Part shown: piece by piece, positions 44,958 through 52,352 of the stretch | Position numbering within the stretch: position 1 is the stretch's first letter | Layout: each line of letters begins with the position of its first letter | DNA from: an uncultured Gemmiger sp. | GTDB lineage: Bacteria > Bacillota > Clostridia > Oscillospirales > Ruminococcaceae | Direction: 5' to 3' | DNA: 64,000 nucleotides | Assembly (NCBI GenBank): GCA_944388175.1 | Contig: CALXHR010000002.1 | Span: forward strand, 186,001 to 250,000 | Translations under genes and position numbers: made by a program | Notes under the pieces: generated by a model | Database searches by the model: none | The model's input: only the letters and a program-made list of their open reading frames with translations | What the model was told of the DNA's origin: nothing

Positions 44958-46829
44958 TTATTTCAGGCCGAAGTTTTCAAACAGGTTGTTGAAATGCGGG
45001 TTGTAGTAGGGGTCGTAGTTGTCGATATACTGCTTGTATTTGGCGTAGAAGTTGGCTTTTTCGCGCTCGTAGCGCTGGGCGTTTTCCGAAAGGGTGTCCA
45101 GCCCGCGGCTCTTGCTCTCGTAGTGGTAGGCTTCGGCGCGCGGGGTGTAGACGTTGTGCAGCCCCTGCTGCCATAGCTTGAGGCAGTAGTCGACGTCGTT
45201 GTAGGCGACGGCGAACTGTTCTTCATCGAGCCCGCCGGCCGCGCGGTACAGGCTGGCCTTGGTCATCAGGCAGGCGCCGGTGACGGCCATGTAGTTCTGC
45301 GTCGTGACCAGGCGGTAGAGGTCCCCCACCGCCGTGCGCGGGTAGCTTTTGTGGCTGTGCCCGGCCGAACCGTTGATGCCCATGAGCACGCCCGCGTGCT
45401 GGATGGTATCGTCGGGGTAGTAGAGCTTGGCCCCCACCGCGCCGACGTCGGGCCGCTGGCTGTAGCTGAGCAGCTCGCGCAGGAAATCGCCGGACAAAAT
45501 TTCGATGTCGTTGTTGAGCAGCAGCAGGTGCTCGCCTTTGGCAAACTGCGCGCCGAAATTGTTGATGGCCGAGAAGTTGAACGCCCCCTGGTACCGCACG
45601 ACGCGGCAGCGCGCAAAGCGCTCGGGCAGCGTCTGGTAGTAGGCTTCGGTGGCGGGGTCGGTGGAGTTGTTCTCGATGACGAGGACCTCGAAATTGTCGT
45701 ATCCGGCGTTTTGGTAAAGGCTCGTCAGGCAGCGGTCAAGGTCAGCGGTGTGGTCCTTGTTGGGGATCAGCACGCTGACGAGCGGGCGGCCCGTCAGCTC
45801 GTACCGCACCTGGAACGCCCCCGGCGCGCCGGGCACCGGCATCGCCTTGCCGGGCAGGCCCAGCCGGGCCAGCTGTGCGTTGATGGCACGCACGCCGGCT
45901 TCGACGGCGTAGGGTTTGGCTTCCATGCCGGCGGCGGTGGAACCCGCGTGCCCGCGCCAGATGTAGAGCACCTGTTTGATATGCTCGATTTTGCGCGCTT
46001 TTTCGGTCAGGCGCAAAAACAGGTCGTGGTCCTGCGCGCCGTCATACTCGCGGCTCTCATACGCGCCGGCGGCGTCCAGCAGCGGGCGGCTGAACACCGC
46101 CAGGTGGGTGATAAAGTTGACCCCGCGCAGGTAGTCGGGCGCAAAATCCGGCTTGAAGTGGTAGCCGCCGAGCTGTTTGAGGTCAGCCGAGAGCACGATC
46201 TCGTCGCTGTAGACAAAATCCGCCCCCGTATTTTGGATGGTCTGCACACAGGCAAACAGCGCGTTGGGGTACAGCACGTCGTCGTGGTCCAGCAGCGCCA
46301 GGTAGGCCCCGGTGGCAGCGGCAAACCCCGCCGTGGTGTTGGCGGCGATGCCGCCGTTTTCGATTTTCCGGTACAGGATGCGCCCGTCCTGCGCGGCCAG
46401 TTTTTGGGCCAGCGCGCCAGGCGCGGGGTGGGCGGCGTCGCTGGCGTCCACCAGCACCAGCTGCCAGTTTGTGTAGGTCTGGCGGCGCACGCTTTGCACC
46501 ATCTGCTTAAAAAACGGCAGCGGCGTGTTGTACACCGGCACCACGATGCTGACGCAGGGCCCCTGCAGCCGGGCGGCGCGCTGCGCTTTGAGCGTGCGGC
46601 GCAGCGGGATATCGGCGCGGTGGCGCCAACCGTCGTGGTGGAAGGCCAGCCCCACGCGGAAGGTCACGTCCCGCCACAGCTGTTCGGCCCCCTGCTCGCG
46701 CAGCGTGGCGGCCGAGCGGCGCGCCAGGTCGCGCAGGTGGGTGGGGTTTAGCAGGCGGCGCGCCATACCGCCGACGCTGTCCTGTACGGCAAGGTCGGCG
46801 GGGCGGTCCTGATCGGGTCGTTGTTTCAT
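44958..46829 (-). CDS. Two-domain family 2 glycosyltransferase
   Basis: A 623-residue paralogue of the protein at 42852-44690. Domain 1 (about 92-320) has VSIVVPVYNTP and YLALLDHDDVLYPN; domain 2 (about 350-590) has VSVLIPNKDHTADLDRC and LLLLNNDIEILSGDFL. The sequence KSRGLDTLSENAQRYEREK near the C-terminus differs from the paralogue. It lies 6 bp downstream of the ABC ATPase gene. Probably a rhamnosyl- or glucosyltransferase of the same polymer. Confidence 0.88.
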   Translation of the reverse strand: MKQRPDQDRPADLAVQDSVGGMARRLLNPTHLRDLARRSAATLREQGAEQLWRDVTFRVGLAFHHDGWRHRADIPLRRTLKAQRAARLQGPCVSIVVPVYNTPLPFFKQMVQSVRRQTYTNWQLVLVDASDAAHPAPGALAQKLAAQDGRILYRKIENGGIAANTTAGFAAATGAYLALLDHDDVLYPNALFACVQTIQNTGADFVYSDEIVLSADLKQLGGYHFKPDFAPDYLRGVNFITHLAVFSRPLLDAAGAYESREYDGAQDHDLFLRLTEKARKIEHIKQVLYIWRGHAGSTAAGMEAKPYAVEAGVRAINAQLARLGLPGKAMPVPGAPGAFQVRYELTGRPLVSVLIPNKDHTADLDRCLTSLYQNAGYDNFEVLVIENNSTDPATEAYYQTLPERFARCRVVRYQGAFNFSAINNFGAQFAKGEHLLLLNNDIEILSGDFLRELLSYSQRPDVGAVGAKLYYPDDTIQHAGVLMGINGSAGHSHKSYPRTAVGDLYRLVTTQNYMAVTGACLMTKASLYRAAGGLDEEQFAVAYNDVDYCLKLWQQGLHNVYTPRAEAYHYESKSRGLDTLSENAQRYEREKANFYAKYKQYIDNYDPYYNPHFNNLFENFGLK

Positions 46830-46835
46830 AGCGTT

Positions 46836-47612
46836 TCAGTCCTCGGTGCGTTTGGCGGGCAGGGCGTCGGCTTTTTCAAAGCGGCGGTACTCGGCCGTAA
46901 TTTCGGCCGTGGGGCCGTTGCGGCGCAGGTGGCCGTGGTCCAACCAGGCCACCTTGTTGCACATGCGCTCGATCTGCTCGATGGAATGGCTGACGAGGAT
47001 GACCGTCGTGCCGCCGCTCATCAGCTCGGCCATGCGCTTTTCGCATTTTTCCTGGAAGAGGAAGTCGCCTACCGAGAGGATCTCGTCGGCGATAAGGATG
47101 TCGGGCTTGGTCATGGTGGCCACGGCGAACGCCAGGCGCGCCACCATGCCGGAGGAGTAGTTTTTCAGCGGCACATCGAGGAAGTCCTGCAGTTCGCTGA
47201 ACTCGACGATATCGTCGAATTTGGAGTCGATGTACTTGGGCGTGTAGCCCAACACGGTGCCGTTTAAGTAGATATTCTCGCGCGCGGTGAGGTCCATGTC
47301 AAACCCGGCGCCCAGCTCAATGAGCGGGGCGATGGTGCCGTTGACGGTGACTTTGCCGGCCGAAGGCTTGTATACGCCCGAGATGATCTTGAGCAGCGTG
47401 CTTTTGCCGCTGCCGTTGAGCCCGATCAGGCCGTAGAAATCGCCGGGCATGATGTTGAAGCTGACGTCGTCGAGGGCGAAAAACTCGTCAAAGCGCACGC
47501 CGCCGTGCAGCAGCGCCACAAAGTATTCTTTCAGGCTCTCGTGCTTTTCTTTGGCGAGGTTGAAGCGCATCGAGACGTGGTCGATGGAGATGATCGGCTT
47601 TTGGTCCGCCAT
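46836..47612 (-). CDS. rgpD: Polysaccharide ABC exporter ATP-binding protein
   Basis: A 258-residue ATPase of the TagH/Wzt/RgpD group. Walker A GLNGSGKST, signature YSSGMVARLAFAVATM (the SGM form typical of this group), Walker B ILIADEILSVGDFLFQEKC and H-loop VSHSIEQI. It pairs with the permease gene 12 bp upstream and exports an undecaprenyl-linked glycan. No C-terminal carbohydrate-binding domain is seen, as in RgpD. The symbol is by likeness to streptococcal rhamnan export. Confidence 0.85.
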   Translation of the reverse strand: MADQKPIISIDHVSMRFNLAKEKHESLKEYFVALLHGGVRFDEFFALDDVSFNIMPGDFYGLIGLNGSGKSTLLKIISGVYKPSAGKVTVNGTIAPLIELGAGFDMDLTARENIYLNGTVLGYTPKYIDSKFDDIVEFSELQDFLDVPLKNYSSGMVARLAFAVATMTKPDILIADEILSVGDFLFQEKCEKRMAELMSGGTTVILVSHSIEQIERMCNKVAWLDHGHLRRNGPTAEITAEYRRFEKADALPAKRTED

Positions 47613-47624
47613 AGCTGCGCCCCC

Positions 47625-48425
47625 TTACATGTACAGGACGAATTTGTCCTGGTTTTTCTTGAACACGACGACGCCCAGCGTCATGCTGACCAGCGCGCAG
47701 AGGAAGCACACCGTCATCATGGTGGCGTCCAGCCCCTCGCCCCAGAGCACGCAGCGGCGGAACGCCGTGATGTACCAGTACATCGGGTTGATGTGGATGA
47801 GCCGCTGCATGATGCCGGAGAGCGTCTCGGGGTCATAGAAGATGGCGCTGGCATAGACCAGCAGCGTGCAGAACACTTCCCAGATATGCATGATATCGCG
47901 CACAAAGACGTACAACGCCGACAGCAACAGCCCGATGCCGAGACTGAAGAAGAACAGCATCAGCAGCGGGTAGACGGCCATCCAGGCCGTCTGCCAGGTG
48001 ACCGGCGTCCAGGTGATGACAAAGACGATGACCAGCGCGATGAAGCTGAACGCGCAGTTGACGAGCGCGAAACAGCATTTTTCCATGGGGAAGATGTATT
48101 TGGGGATGTACACCTTGCGCAGCAGCGGCGCGTTTTTGAGCACGCTTTCCATCGCCATCGTCGTCGCTTCGCGGAAGAAGTTGAACAGCAGCTGGCCAAT
48201 GATGAGGAAGCCCGCAAAGTTGGGGATCCCCTCGCCCCGCAGGCCTTTCATGATGGAGTCGAACACCAGAAACATGACCAGGCAGGTCAGCAGCGGGTTG
48301 AGCACGCTCCACGCCACGCCCAGCACGCTGCGGCGGTATTTGAGTTTGAAGTCCCGCGTGATGAGGTTCTGCAGCAGGTAACGGTACTTCCAAAAATTGG
48401 CAAAATGCGCTTGCAGTTTGTGCAC
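47625..48425 (-). CDS. rgpC: Polysaccharide ABC exporter permease
   Basis: A 266-residue ABC-2 type membrane protein with about six helices. The N-terminus YLLQNLITRDFKLKYRRSVLGVAWSVLNPLL is the interfacial region of the TagG/Wzm/RgpC family. It forms the glycan exporter with the ATPase that follows. It lies 9 bp after rfbC. Confidence 0.87.
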   Translation of the reverse strand: MHKLQAHFANFWKYRYLLQNLITRDFKLKYRRSVLGVAWSVLNPLLTCLVMFLVFDSIMKGLRGEGIPNFAGFLIIGQLLFNFFREATTMAMESVLKNAPLLRKVYIPKYIFPMEKCCFALVNCAFSFIALVIVFVITWTPVTWQTAWMAVYPLLMLFFFSLGIGLLLSALYVFVRDIMHIWEVFCTLLVYASAIFYDPETLSGIMQRLIHINPMYWYITAFRRCVLWGEGLDATMMTVCFLCALVSMTLGVVVFKKNQDKFVLYM

Positions 48426-48434
48426 GGTAACTCC

Positions 48435-49001
48435 TTAGTATTTCTCAAAAAACTCGAACTTCTGCCGGGCAAAGGGGGTGTGTTCCTTGTCCTTGGCGCT
48501 GGTCTTGTGCGCGCAGCCACAGTCCGGCCACTGCACGTTCACCGTGGGGTCGTCGTAGGGGATGCCGCCCTCCGACGTCGGGTCGTAGACGTCGGTGCAC
48601 TTGTAGGTGAACTCCGCCACGTCCGAGAGGACCAGAAAGCCGTGGGCGAACCCCTCGGGGATATAGAGCATGCGCTTGTTCTCGGCCGAGAGGGTCACCC
48701 CCACCCATTTGCCGAAGGTGGCGCTGTGGGGGCGGCAGTCGACGGCGACGTCGAACACTTCGCCCAGCGTCACGCGCACCAGCTTGCCCTGGGTGTGGTT
48801 TTTCTGGAAATGCAGCCCGCGCAGCACCCCTTTGGTGGAGCGGCTCTGGTTGTCCTGCACAAAGGGTTTGTCGATGCCGGCGGCGGCGAAGTCGTCGATC
48901 TGGTAGGTCTCCATAAAATAGCCGCGGTCGTCGCCGAACACCGTCGGCTCGATGACCTGCACTTCAGGGATGTCGGTCTTGATGAACTGGAACTTGCCCA
49001 T
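48435..49001 (-). CDS. rfbC: dTDP-4-dehydrorhamnose 3,5-epimerase
   Basis: A 188-residue cupin enzyme of dTDP-L-rhamnose synthesis. GDDRGYFMETYQIDDFAAAG, the catalytic RGLHFQKNHTQGKLVRVTLGEVFDVAVD and FAHGFLVLSD are conserved; His in RGLHFQ and Asp in FDVAVD are the catalytic pair. First gene of the polysaccharide cluster. RmlA, RmlB and RmlD are not in the window, so the rest of the route must be elsewhere. Confidence 0.94.
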   Translation of the reverse strand: MGKFQFIKTDIPEVQVIEPTVFGDDRGYFMETYQIDDFAAAGIDKPFVQDNQSRSTKGVLRGLHFQKNHTQGKLVRVTLGEVFDVAVDCRPHSATFGKWVGVTLSAENKRMLYIPEGFAHGFLVLSDVAEFTYKCTDVYDPTSEGGIPYDDPTVNVQWPDCGCAHKTSAKDKEHTPFARQKFEFFEKY

Positions 49002-49082
49002 GTCGTTTTTGCTCCTTTATCTTTGTGTTTTCCTATACGGTCAGGCGCGGCGCGCCGGCCGCGTTTTGGTACGCAATCATAC

Positions 49083-49118
49083 AGGGTATATTATACCCTA
49101 TTTTACCGGCCGGGGCAA
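49083..49118 (-). promoter_or_regulatory. Promoter of the rfbC-glycan operon with palindrome
   Basis: Minus strand TTGCCC (49118-49113), 17 bp, TATAAT (49095-49090). The -10 box lies inside the 17-bp palindrome AGGGTATATTATACCCT (49083-49099), a possible operator. Confidence 0.6.
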
Positions 49119-49151
49119 GCCGGCCCGTGCCGCCGGGCACATTTTTTTCAC

Positions 49152-49180
49152 TTGCCAGCCCCCTGCCGCTGTGGTATGAT
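49152..49180 (+). promoter_or_regulatory. Promoter of the 5-FCL gene
   Basis: TTGCCA (49152-49157), 17 bp, TATGAT (49175-49180), 28 bp ahead of the start codon. Confidence 0.6.
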
Positions 49181-49208
49181 ACCTGCGAAGAAAGCGAGGG
49201 GGTCCCCC

Positions 49209-49763
49209 ATGACCAAAGCCGAAGCCCGCGCGCGGGCCAAAGCACAGCGCGCCGCGCTGGACCGGCAGGCTGTCGGCCGCGGCATGGCGGCGGCGCTGTT
49301 TGCGCTGGACGCCTGGCGGCGCGCCGGCACCGTGCTGGCCTTTGCCCCCCTGCCCGACGAGCCGGACACCACCGCCGTGTTGCAGCGCGCGCTGGCGCAA
49401 AACAAACGCCTGCTGCTGCCGCGCGTGCGCGCCGCCGGGGCGATGGACTGGGTAGAGATCCACACCCTGGCGCAGCTGCAGCCCGGCGCCTACGGCATTT
49501 TAGAACCGCCCGCCGCGCTGCCGGCCGTTTTGCCGGATGCCTGCCCCGCCCCGTTGGCGCTGATCCCCTGCCTGGCCGCCGGGCGCGATGGCACGCGCCT
49601 GGGCCGCGGCGGCGGGTATTATGACCGGTTTTTGGTGCATTATAAAGGGGACCGGCTGCTGCTGTGCCCTGCCGCGCTGGTATGGCCCGCCGTGCCCGCC
49701 GACGCCTGGGACGCGCGCTTTGCCCCACACGAAATTTTGACCGAGAAAGGAACCCTTGTATGA
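49209..49763 (+). CDS. 5-formyltetrahydrofolate cyclo-ligase
   Basis: A 184-residue cytoplasmic enzyme that turns 5-formyl-THF into 5,10-methenyl-THF with ATP. The family motif LGRGGGYYDRFL (about residues 132-143) is intact, with basic N-terminal nucleotide-binding residues (MTKAEARARAKAQRAALD). GAGGGGG precedes the ATG. Overlaps the lipoprotein gene by 4 bp. Confidence 0.92.
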   Translation: MTKAEARARAKAQRAALDRQAVGRGMAAALFALDAWRRAGTVLAFAPLPDEPDTTAVLQRALAQNKRLLLPRVRAAGAMDWVEIHTLAQLQPGAYGILEPPAALPAVLPDACPAPLALIPCLAAGRDGTRLGRGGGYYDRFLVHYKGDRLLLCPAALVWPAVPADAWDARFAPHEILTEKGTLV

Positions 49764-50431
49764 AAAAGAACCTGCTGCTTTGCCTGGCCCTGGCCGCCGC
49801 GCTGGCGCTGGCCGCCTGCACGGCCAAAGAGGACCCAGCCCCCACGCCGACCCCGCTGCCCGACGATGTGATGAACCAGCCCGCCACCCCGCCCGAGGGC
49901 GAGGAAGCCGTTGACCCCGGCATGGCCGCCACGCCGGAGGACAGCGCTCCGCTGCCCGTGGACGAGGAACTGAGCGCCCTGGTGGACACGCTGTACGCCG
50001 CCCACCCTGTGGAACTGATGATGCCCACCACCAGCGCCGTGGACCTGGGCGATGAGAGCTGGTGCCGCTACCACACCGGCCTGGAAGCTGCCGACGCCGC
50101 CAAGGTGGACGCCGCCGTCGTGTCGGAGTCGATGACCGGCAGCCAGGCCTACAGCCTGGTGCTGCTGCGCGTCAAAGATGAAGCCGACGCCCAGGCCGTG
50201 GCCGACGCCGTGCTGGAAAACGTCCAGATGAACAAATGGGTCTGCGTGATGGCCGACAAAGCGCGCGTGGCTACCTTTGGCGACAAGGTGCTGTTTGTGA
50301 TGAGCAACACCGAGCTGACCGACGCCGATGCCCTGATGGACGCCGCGCCCGAAGCGCTGGGCGTGACCTTTGCCTACGAGAACGCCAAAGACGCCGATAC
50401 CGGCGACGGCGCCTCCGTCATCCCCTACTAA
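49760..50431 (+). CDS. DUF4358 lipoprotein
   Basis: A 223-residue protein with a lipobox ALAAC (Cys20), a Pro/Thr/Glu-rich linker (about 24-65) and a DUF4358 domain (about 70-215; SESMTGSQAYSLVLLRVKDEADAQ, NKWVCVMADKARVATFGDKVLFVMSNTE). Function unknown; found widely in gut Firmicutes. Translationally coupled to the ligase gene, and followed by a strong terminator. Confidence 0.82.
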   Translation: MKKNLLLCLALAAALALAACTAKEDPAPTPTPLPDDVMNQPATPPEGEEAVDPGMAATPEDSAPLPVDEELSALVDTLYAAHPVELMMPTTSAVDLGDESWCRYHTGLEAADAAKVDAAVVSESMTGSQAYSLVLLRVKDEADAQAVADAVLENVQMNKWVCVMADKARVATFGDKVLFVMSNTELTDADALMDAAPEALGVTFAYENAKDADTGDGASVIPY

Positions 50432-50446
50432 GCCGCCGCACACGCA

Positions 50447-50490
50447 GGCCGCCCGCGAATTCATGCGCTTTTCGCGGGCGGCCGTTTTTT
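50447..50490 (+). terminator. Terminator after the lipoprotein gene
   Basis: GGCCGCCCGCGAA (50447-50459) and TTCGCGGGCGGCC (50471-50483), followed by G and six T. Confidence 0.88.
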
Positions 50491-50498
50491 GCGCCCGC

Positions 50499-50527
50499 TT
50501 GACGGGCGTTGGGGCCGGTGCTATGCT
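50499..50527 (+). promoter_or_regulatory. Promoter of the TraX-like gene
   Basis: TTGACG (50499-50504), 17 bp, TATGCT (50522-50527). Confidence 0.6.
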
Positions 50528-50553
50528 GGTAAAAAACGCAAGAGGGGGTTGGC

Positions 50554-51432
50554 ATGGCTGACCGGATGTTCCCCTGTGCGCCGCGCAGCCTGGGCGCGCG
50601 CCGGGGCTTGAGCGGGACGGCGCTCAAACTGTTGGCGCTGGCGCTGATGCTGCTGGACCACATCCACTACTTTTTCGCGTTCACCGGCGCGGTGCCGCTG
50701 TGGTTCACCCAGCTGGGGCGGCTTTCGGCCCCGCTGTTTTTGTTCTGCACGGTCGAGGGCTTTGCCCACACCCGCGACCGGCGGCGGTATTTTGGGCGCA
50801 TCTGGGCCATTGCGGCCGGCATGGGGCTGGTGCAGTTTTGCATGCAGTACGCCGGGCTGTGGCGGCGGCCGGATGGGTTTGTACCGGAAAACGGCATTTT
50901 TTTGAACTTTGTCGTTTTGCTTCCGCTCTGGCAGGGCGTCGACTGGCTGCGCCAGCGGCGCTTTGCGCGCGGCCTGGCGGCCCTGCTGCTGCCGCTGGTG
51001 GGTTGGCCGGCGGCGTTTGCGGTGCTGTTTATCGCGTTGCCCGGGCTGCAGGCACTGTTTTTGCTGGCGGGGTATACGGTGCTGCCCTGCTGGATGCTGT
51101 TTACCGACGGCGGGATTTATTACATTTTGCTGGGGTTGGTGCTCTACCTGCTGCGGGGGCGCCGCGGCGCGCAGGCCGCTGCCTTTGTGGCGCTGGAACT
51201 GCTGTTCGACCTGGCCTGGCCGGTGCACGGGCTGGTGCAGGCGGGCCTTTTTGCGCCGTCGGTGCTGTTTACTTCCGATTTCCAGTGGATGGCCGTGTTT
51301 GCCGTGGTACCGATGCTGCTGTACAACGGCCAGCGCGGCCGCGGCTGCAAGGCGCTGTTTTACGCCTTTTACCCCGCGCACATCTACCTGCTGTATGCGT
51401 TGAGCTGGTGGGTGGTGGCGCACAAGGTATGA
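50554..51432 (+). CDS. TraX-family membrane protein
   Basis: A 292-residue polytopic protein with about eight helices. LSGTALKLLALALMLLDHIHYF near the N-terminus, then GRLSAPLFLFCTVEGFAHTRDRRRY, match TraX, the F-pilin acetylase family. Chromosomal members in Firmicutes are common and are likely acyltransferases acting on surface proteins or glycans; no conjugation genes are nearby. An AGAGGGGG site precedes the start. Confidence 0.82.
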   Translation: MADRMFPCAPRSLGARRGLSGTALKLLALALMLLDHIHYFFAFTGAVPLWFTQLGRLSAPLFLFCTVEGFAHTRDRRRYFGRIWAIAAGMGLVQFCMQYAGLWRRPDGFVPENGIFLNFVVLLPLWQGVDWLRQRRFARGLAALLLPLVGWPAAFAVLFIALPGLQALFLLAGYTVLPCWMLFTDGGIYYILLGLVLYLLRGRRGAQAAAFVALELLFDLAWPVHGLVQAGLFAPSVLFTSDFQWMAVFAVVPMLLYNGQRGRGCKALFYAFYPAHIYLLYALSWWVVAHKV

Positions 51433-51487
51433 CGGCTTGGCGGCGGGTAACGCCACGCGTAGATGATTTTTACCAGTTTTAAGGTGC

Positions 51488-51512
51488 GGCGGGCGTGAAC
51501 GCCCGCCCTACA
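51488..51512 (-). repeat. REP-like hairpin unit 1
   Basis: GGCGGGCGT-GA-ACGCCCGCC then CTACA. On the minus strand: TGTAG at the 5' foot of the hairpin. Confidence 0.75.
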
Positions 51513-51568
51513 GGGCGGCGGAAACGGGGAATTTTCCCGTGAACCCCGCGTGAACGTGCACCCCTGCC

Positions 51569-51593
51569 GGGCGGCATGTATGCCGCCCCTACA
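51569..51593 (-). repeat. REP-like hairpin unit 2
   Basis: GGGCGGCAT-GT-ATGCCGCCC then CTACA. Confidence 0.75.
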
Positions 51594-51647
51594 AATATGG
51601 CAAACGCGTACACAAACCAAAAGCGTTTCCATTGGGCGAACGAACAC

Positions 51648-51672
51648 GGGCCGCATACATGCGGCCCCTACA
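51648..51672 (-). repeat. REP-like hairpin unit 3
   Basis: GGGCCGCAT-AC-ATGCGGCCC then CTACA. Confidence 0.75.
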
Positions 51673-51729
51673 AACCGATCAGGAGTGGCAGGCAAACAGG
51701 CAAAGTAGCTCTCTGCCGCAAACGGGTGC

Positions 51730-51754
51730 GGCGGGGTCAAGACCCCGCCCTACA
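51730..51754 (-). repeat. REP-like hairpin unit 4
   Basis: GGCGGGGTC-AA-GACCCCGCC then CTACA. Confidence 0.75.
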
Positions 51755-51810
51755 GGGCGGCGGAAGCGGGCAATTTTCGCGTGAACCCTGCGTGAGCGTG
51801 CACCCCTGCC

Positions 51811-51830
51811 GGGCGGCATGTATGCCGCCC
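51811..51830 (-). repeat. REP-like hairpin unit 5 (no CTACA)
   Basis: GGGCGGCAT-GT-ATGCCGCCC, followed by GCGAA instead of CTACA; a degenerate unit at the edge of the first block. Confidence 0.65.
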
Positions 51831-51884
51831 GCGAAACGGTGCGGTTATTGAACATTTACGGTTTGTATGTTGTTTGTTTTGTAT

Positions 51885-51909
51885 TGTAGGGCGGGGTCTT
51901 GACCCCGCC
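51885..51909 (+). repeat. REP-like hairpin unit 6, inverted
   Basis: TGTAG then GGCGGGGTC-TT-GACCCCGCC on the plus strand; opposite orientation to the other units. Confidence 0.75.
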
Positions 51910-51958
51910 GCACATTATAAAGCACATTATAAAAATTATTAGTCAAAATCATCGGTCC

Positions 51959-51983
51959 GGCGGGCGTGAACGCCCGCCCTACA
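51959..51983 (-). repeat. REP-like hairpin unit 7
   Basis: Same sequence as unit 1, with CTACA. Confidence 0.75.
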
Positions 51984-52039
51984 GGGCGGCGGAAACGGGG
52001 AATTTTCCCGTGAACCCCGCGTGAACGTGCACCCCTGCC

Positions 52040-52064
52040 GGGCGGCATGTATGCCGCCCCTACA
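52040..52064 (-). repeat. REP-like hairpin unit 8
   Basis: Same sequence as unit 2, with CTACA. Confidence 0.75.
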
Positions 52065-52118
52065 AATATGGCAAACGCGTACACAAACCAAAAGCGTTTC
52101 CATTGGGCGAAGGGGCAC

Positions 52119-52143
52119 GGGCCGCATGCATGCGGCCCCTACA
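52119..52143 (-). repeat. REP-like hairpin unit 9
   Basis: GGGCCGCAT-GC-ATGCGGCCC then CTACA; differs from unit 3 only in the turn. Confidence 0.75.
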
Positions 52144-52200
52144 TACCGCCCGGGAACAGCAGGCAAACAGGTAAAGTACCTGCCTGCCGCAAACGGTCAC

Positions 52201-52225
52201 GGCGGGGTCAAGACCCCGCCCTACA
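52201..52225 (-). repeat. REP-like hairpin unit 10
   Basis: Same as unit 4 (GGCGGGGTC-AA-GACCCCGCC), then CTACA. Confidence 0.75.
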
Positions 52226-52284
52226 GAGCGGTGGAAACAGGCAGCTAACCGCTCTCCCCCGCCCCTGCAGGACACGCCAAACGT

Positions 52285-52329
52285 AAAGCACCCCCGCCGC
52301 CGGGCTAAGCCCGGCGGCGGGGGTGCTTT
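52285..52329 (-). terminator. Terminator of the butyrate operon
   Basis: Long stem with core CACCCCCGCCGCCGGGC and its complement (52285-52329), 24 bp after the etfA stop. The minus-strand side ends in TTTACGTTT. Confidence 0.75.
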
Positions 52330-52352
52330 GGTTCAGGGGGCGTTACAAACGC

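Larger units (their letters stand above)
51487..51640. repeat. 154-bp direct repeat, copy A
   Basis: Identical base for base to 51958-52111. Similarity continues more weakly to about 51766. The module from about 51508 to 51589 occurs a third time, diverged, at about 51748-51830. Confidence 0.9.
51958..52111. repeat. 154-bp direct repeat, copy B
   Basis: Identical to 51487-51640, offset 471 bp; includes units 7 and 8. Confidence 0.9.
51433..52352. other. 920-bp non-coding region between traX-like gene and etfA
   Basis: The largest gap in the window. It holds the hairpin array (51488-52225), two long direct copies and an AT-rich centre (about 51831-51950). The ORFs that can be drawn here only read through the repeats in several frames and lack ribosome sites. 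Confidence 0.8.

Noticed and set aside
50554..51432. Conjugation gene (traX) as sign of a plasmid or ICE
   Set aside because: Chromosomal TraX-family proteins are common in Firmicutes, and no relaxase, coupling protein or mating-pair gene is present.
51487..52225. CRISPR array
   Set aside because: Spacing between units is not constant, the intervals are themselves repeated, repeats are full palindromes of four types, and no cas gene is present.
51576..52286. Several 70-90 codon ORFs in the hairpin region
   Set aside because: They run through repeats in several frames and both strands, without ribosome sites; peptide likeness among them comes only from the DNA repeats.
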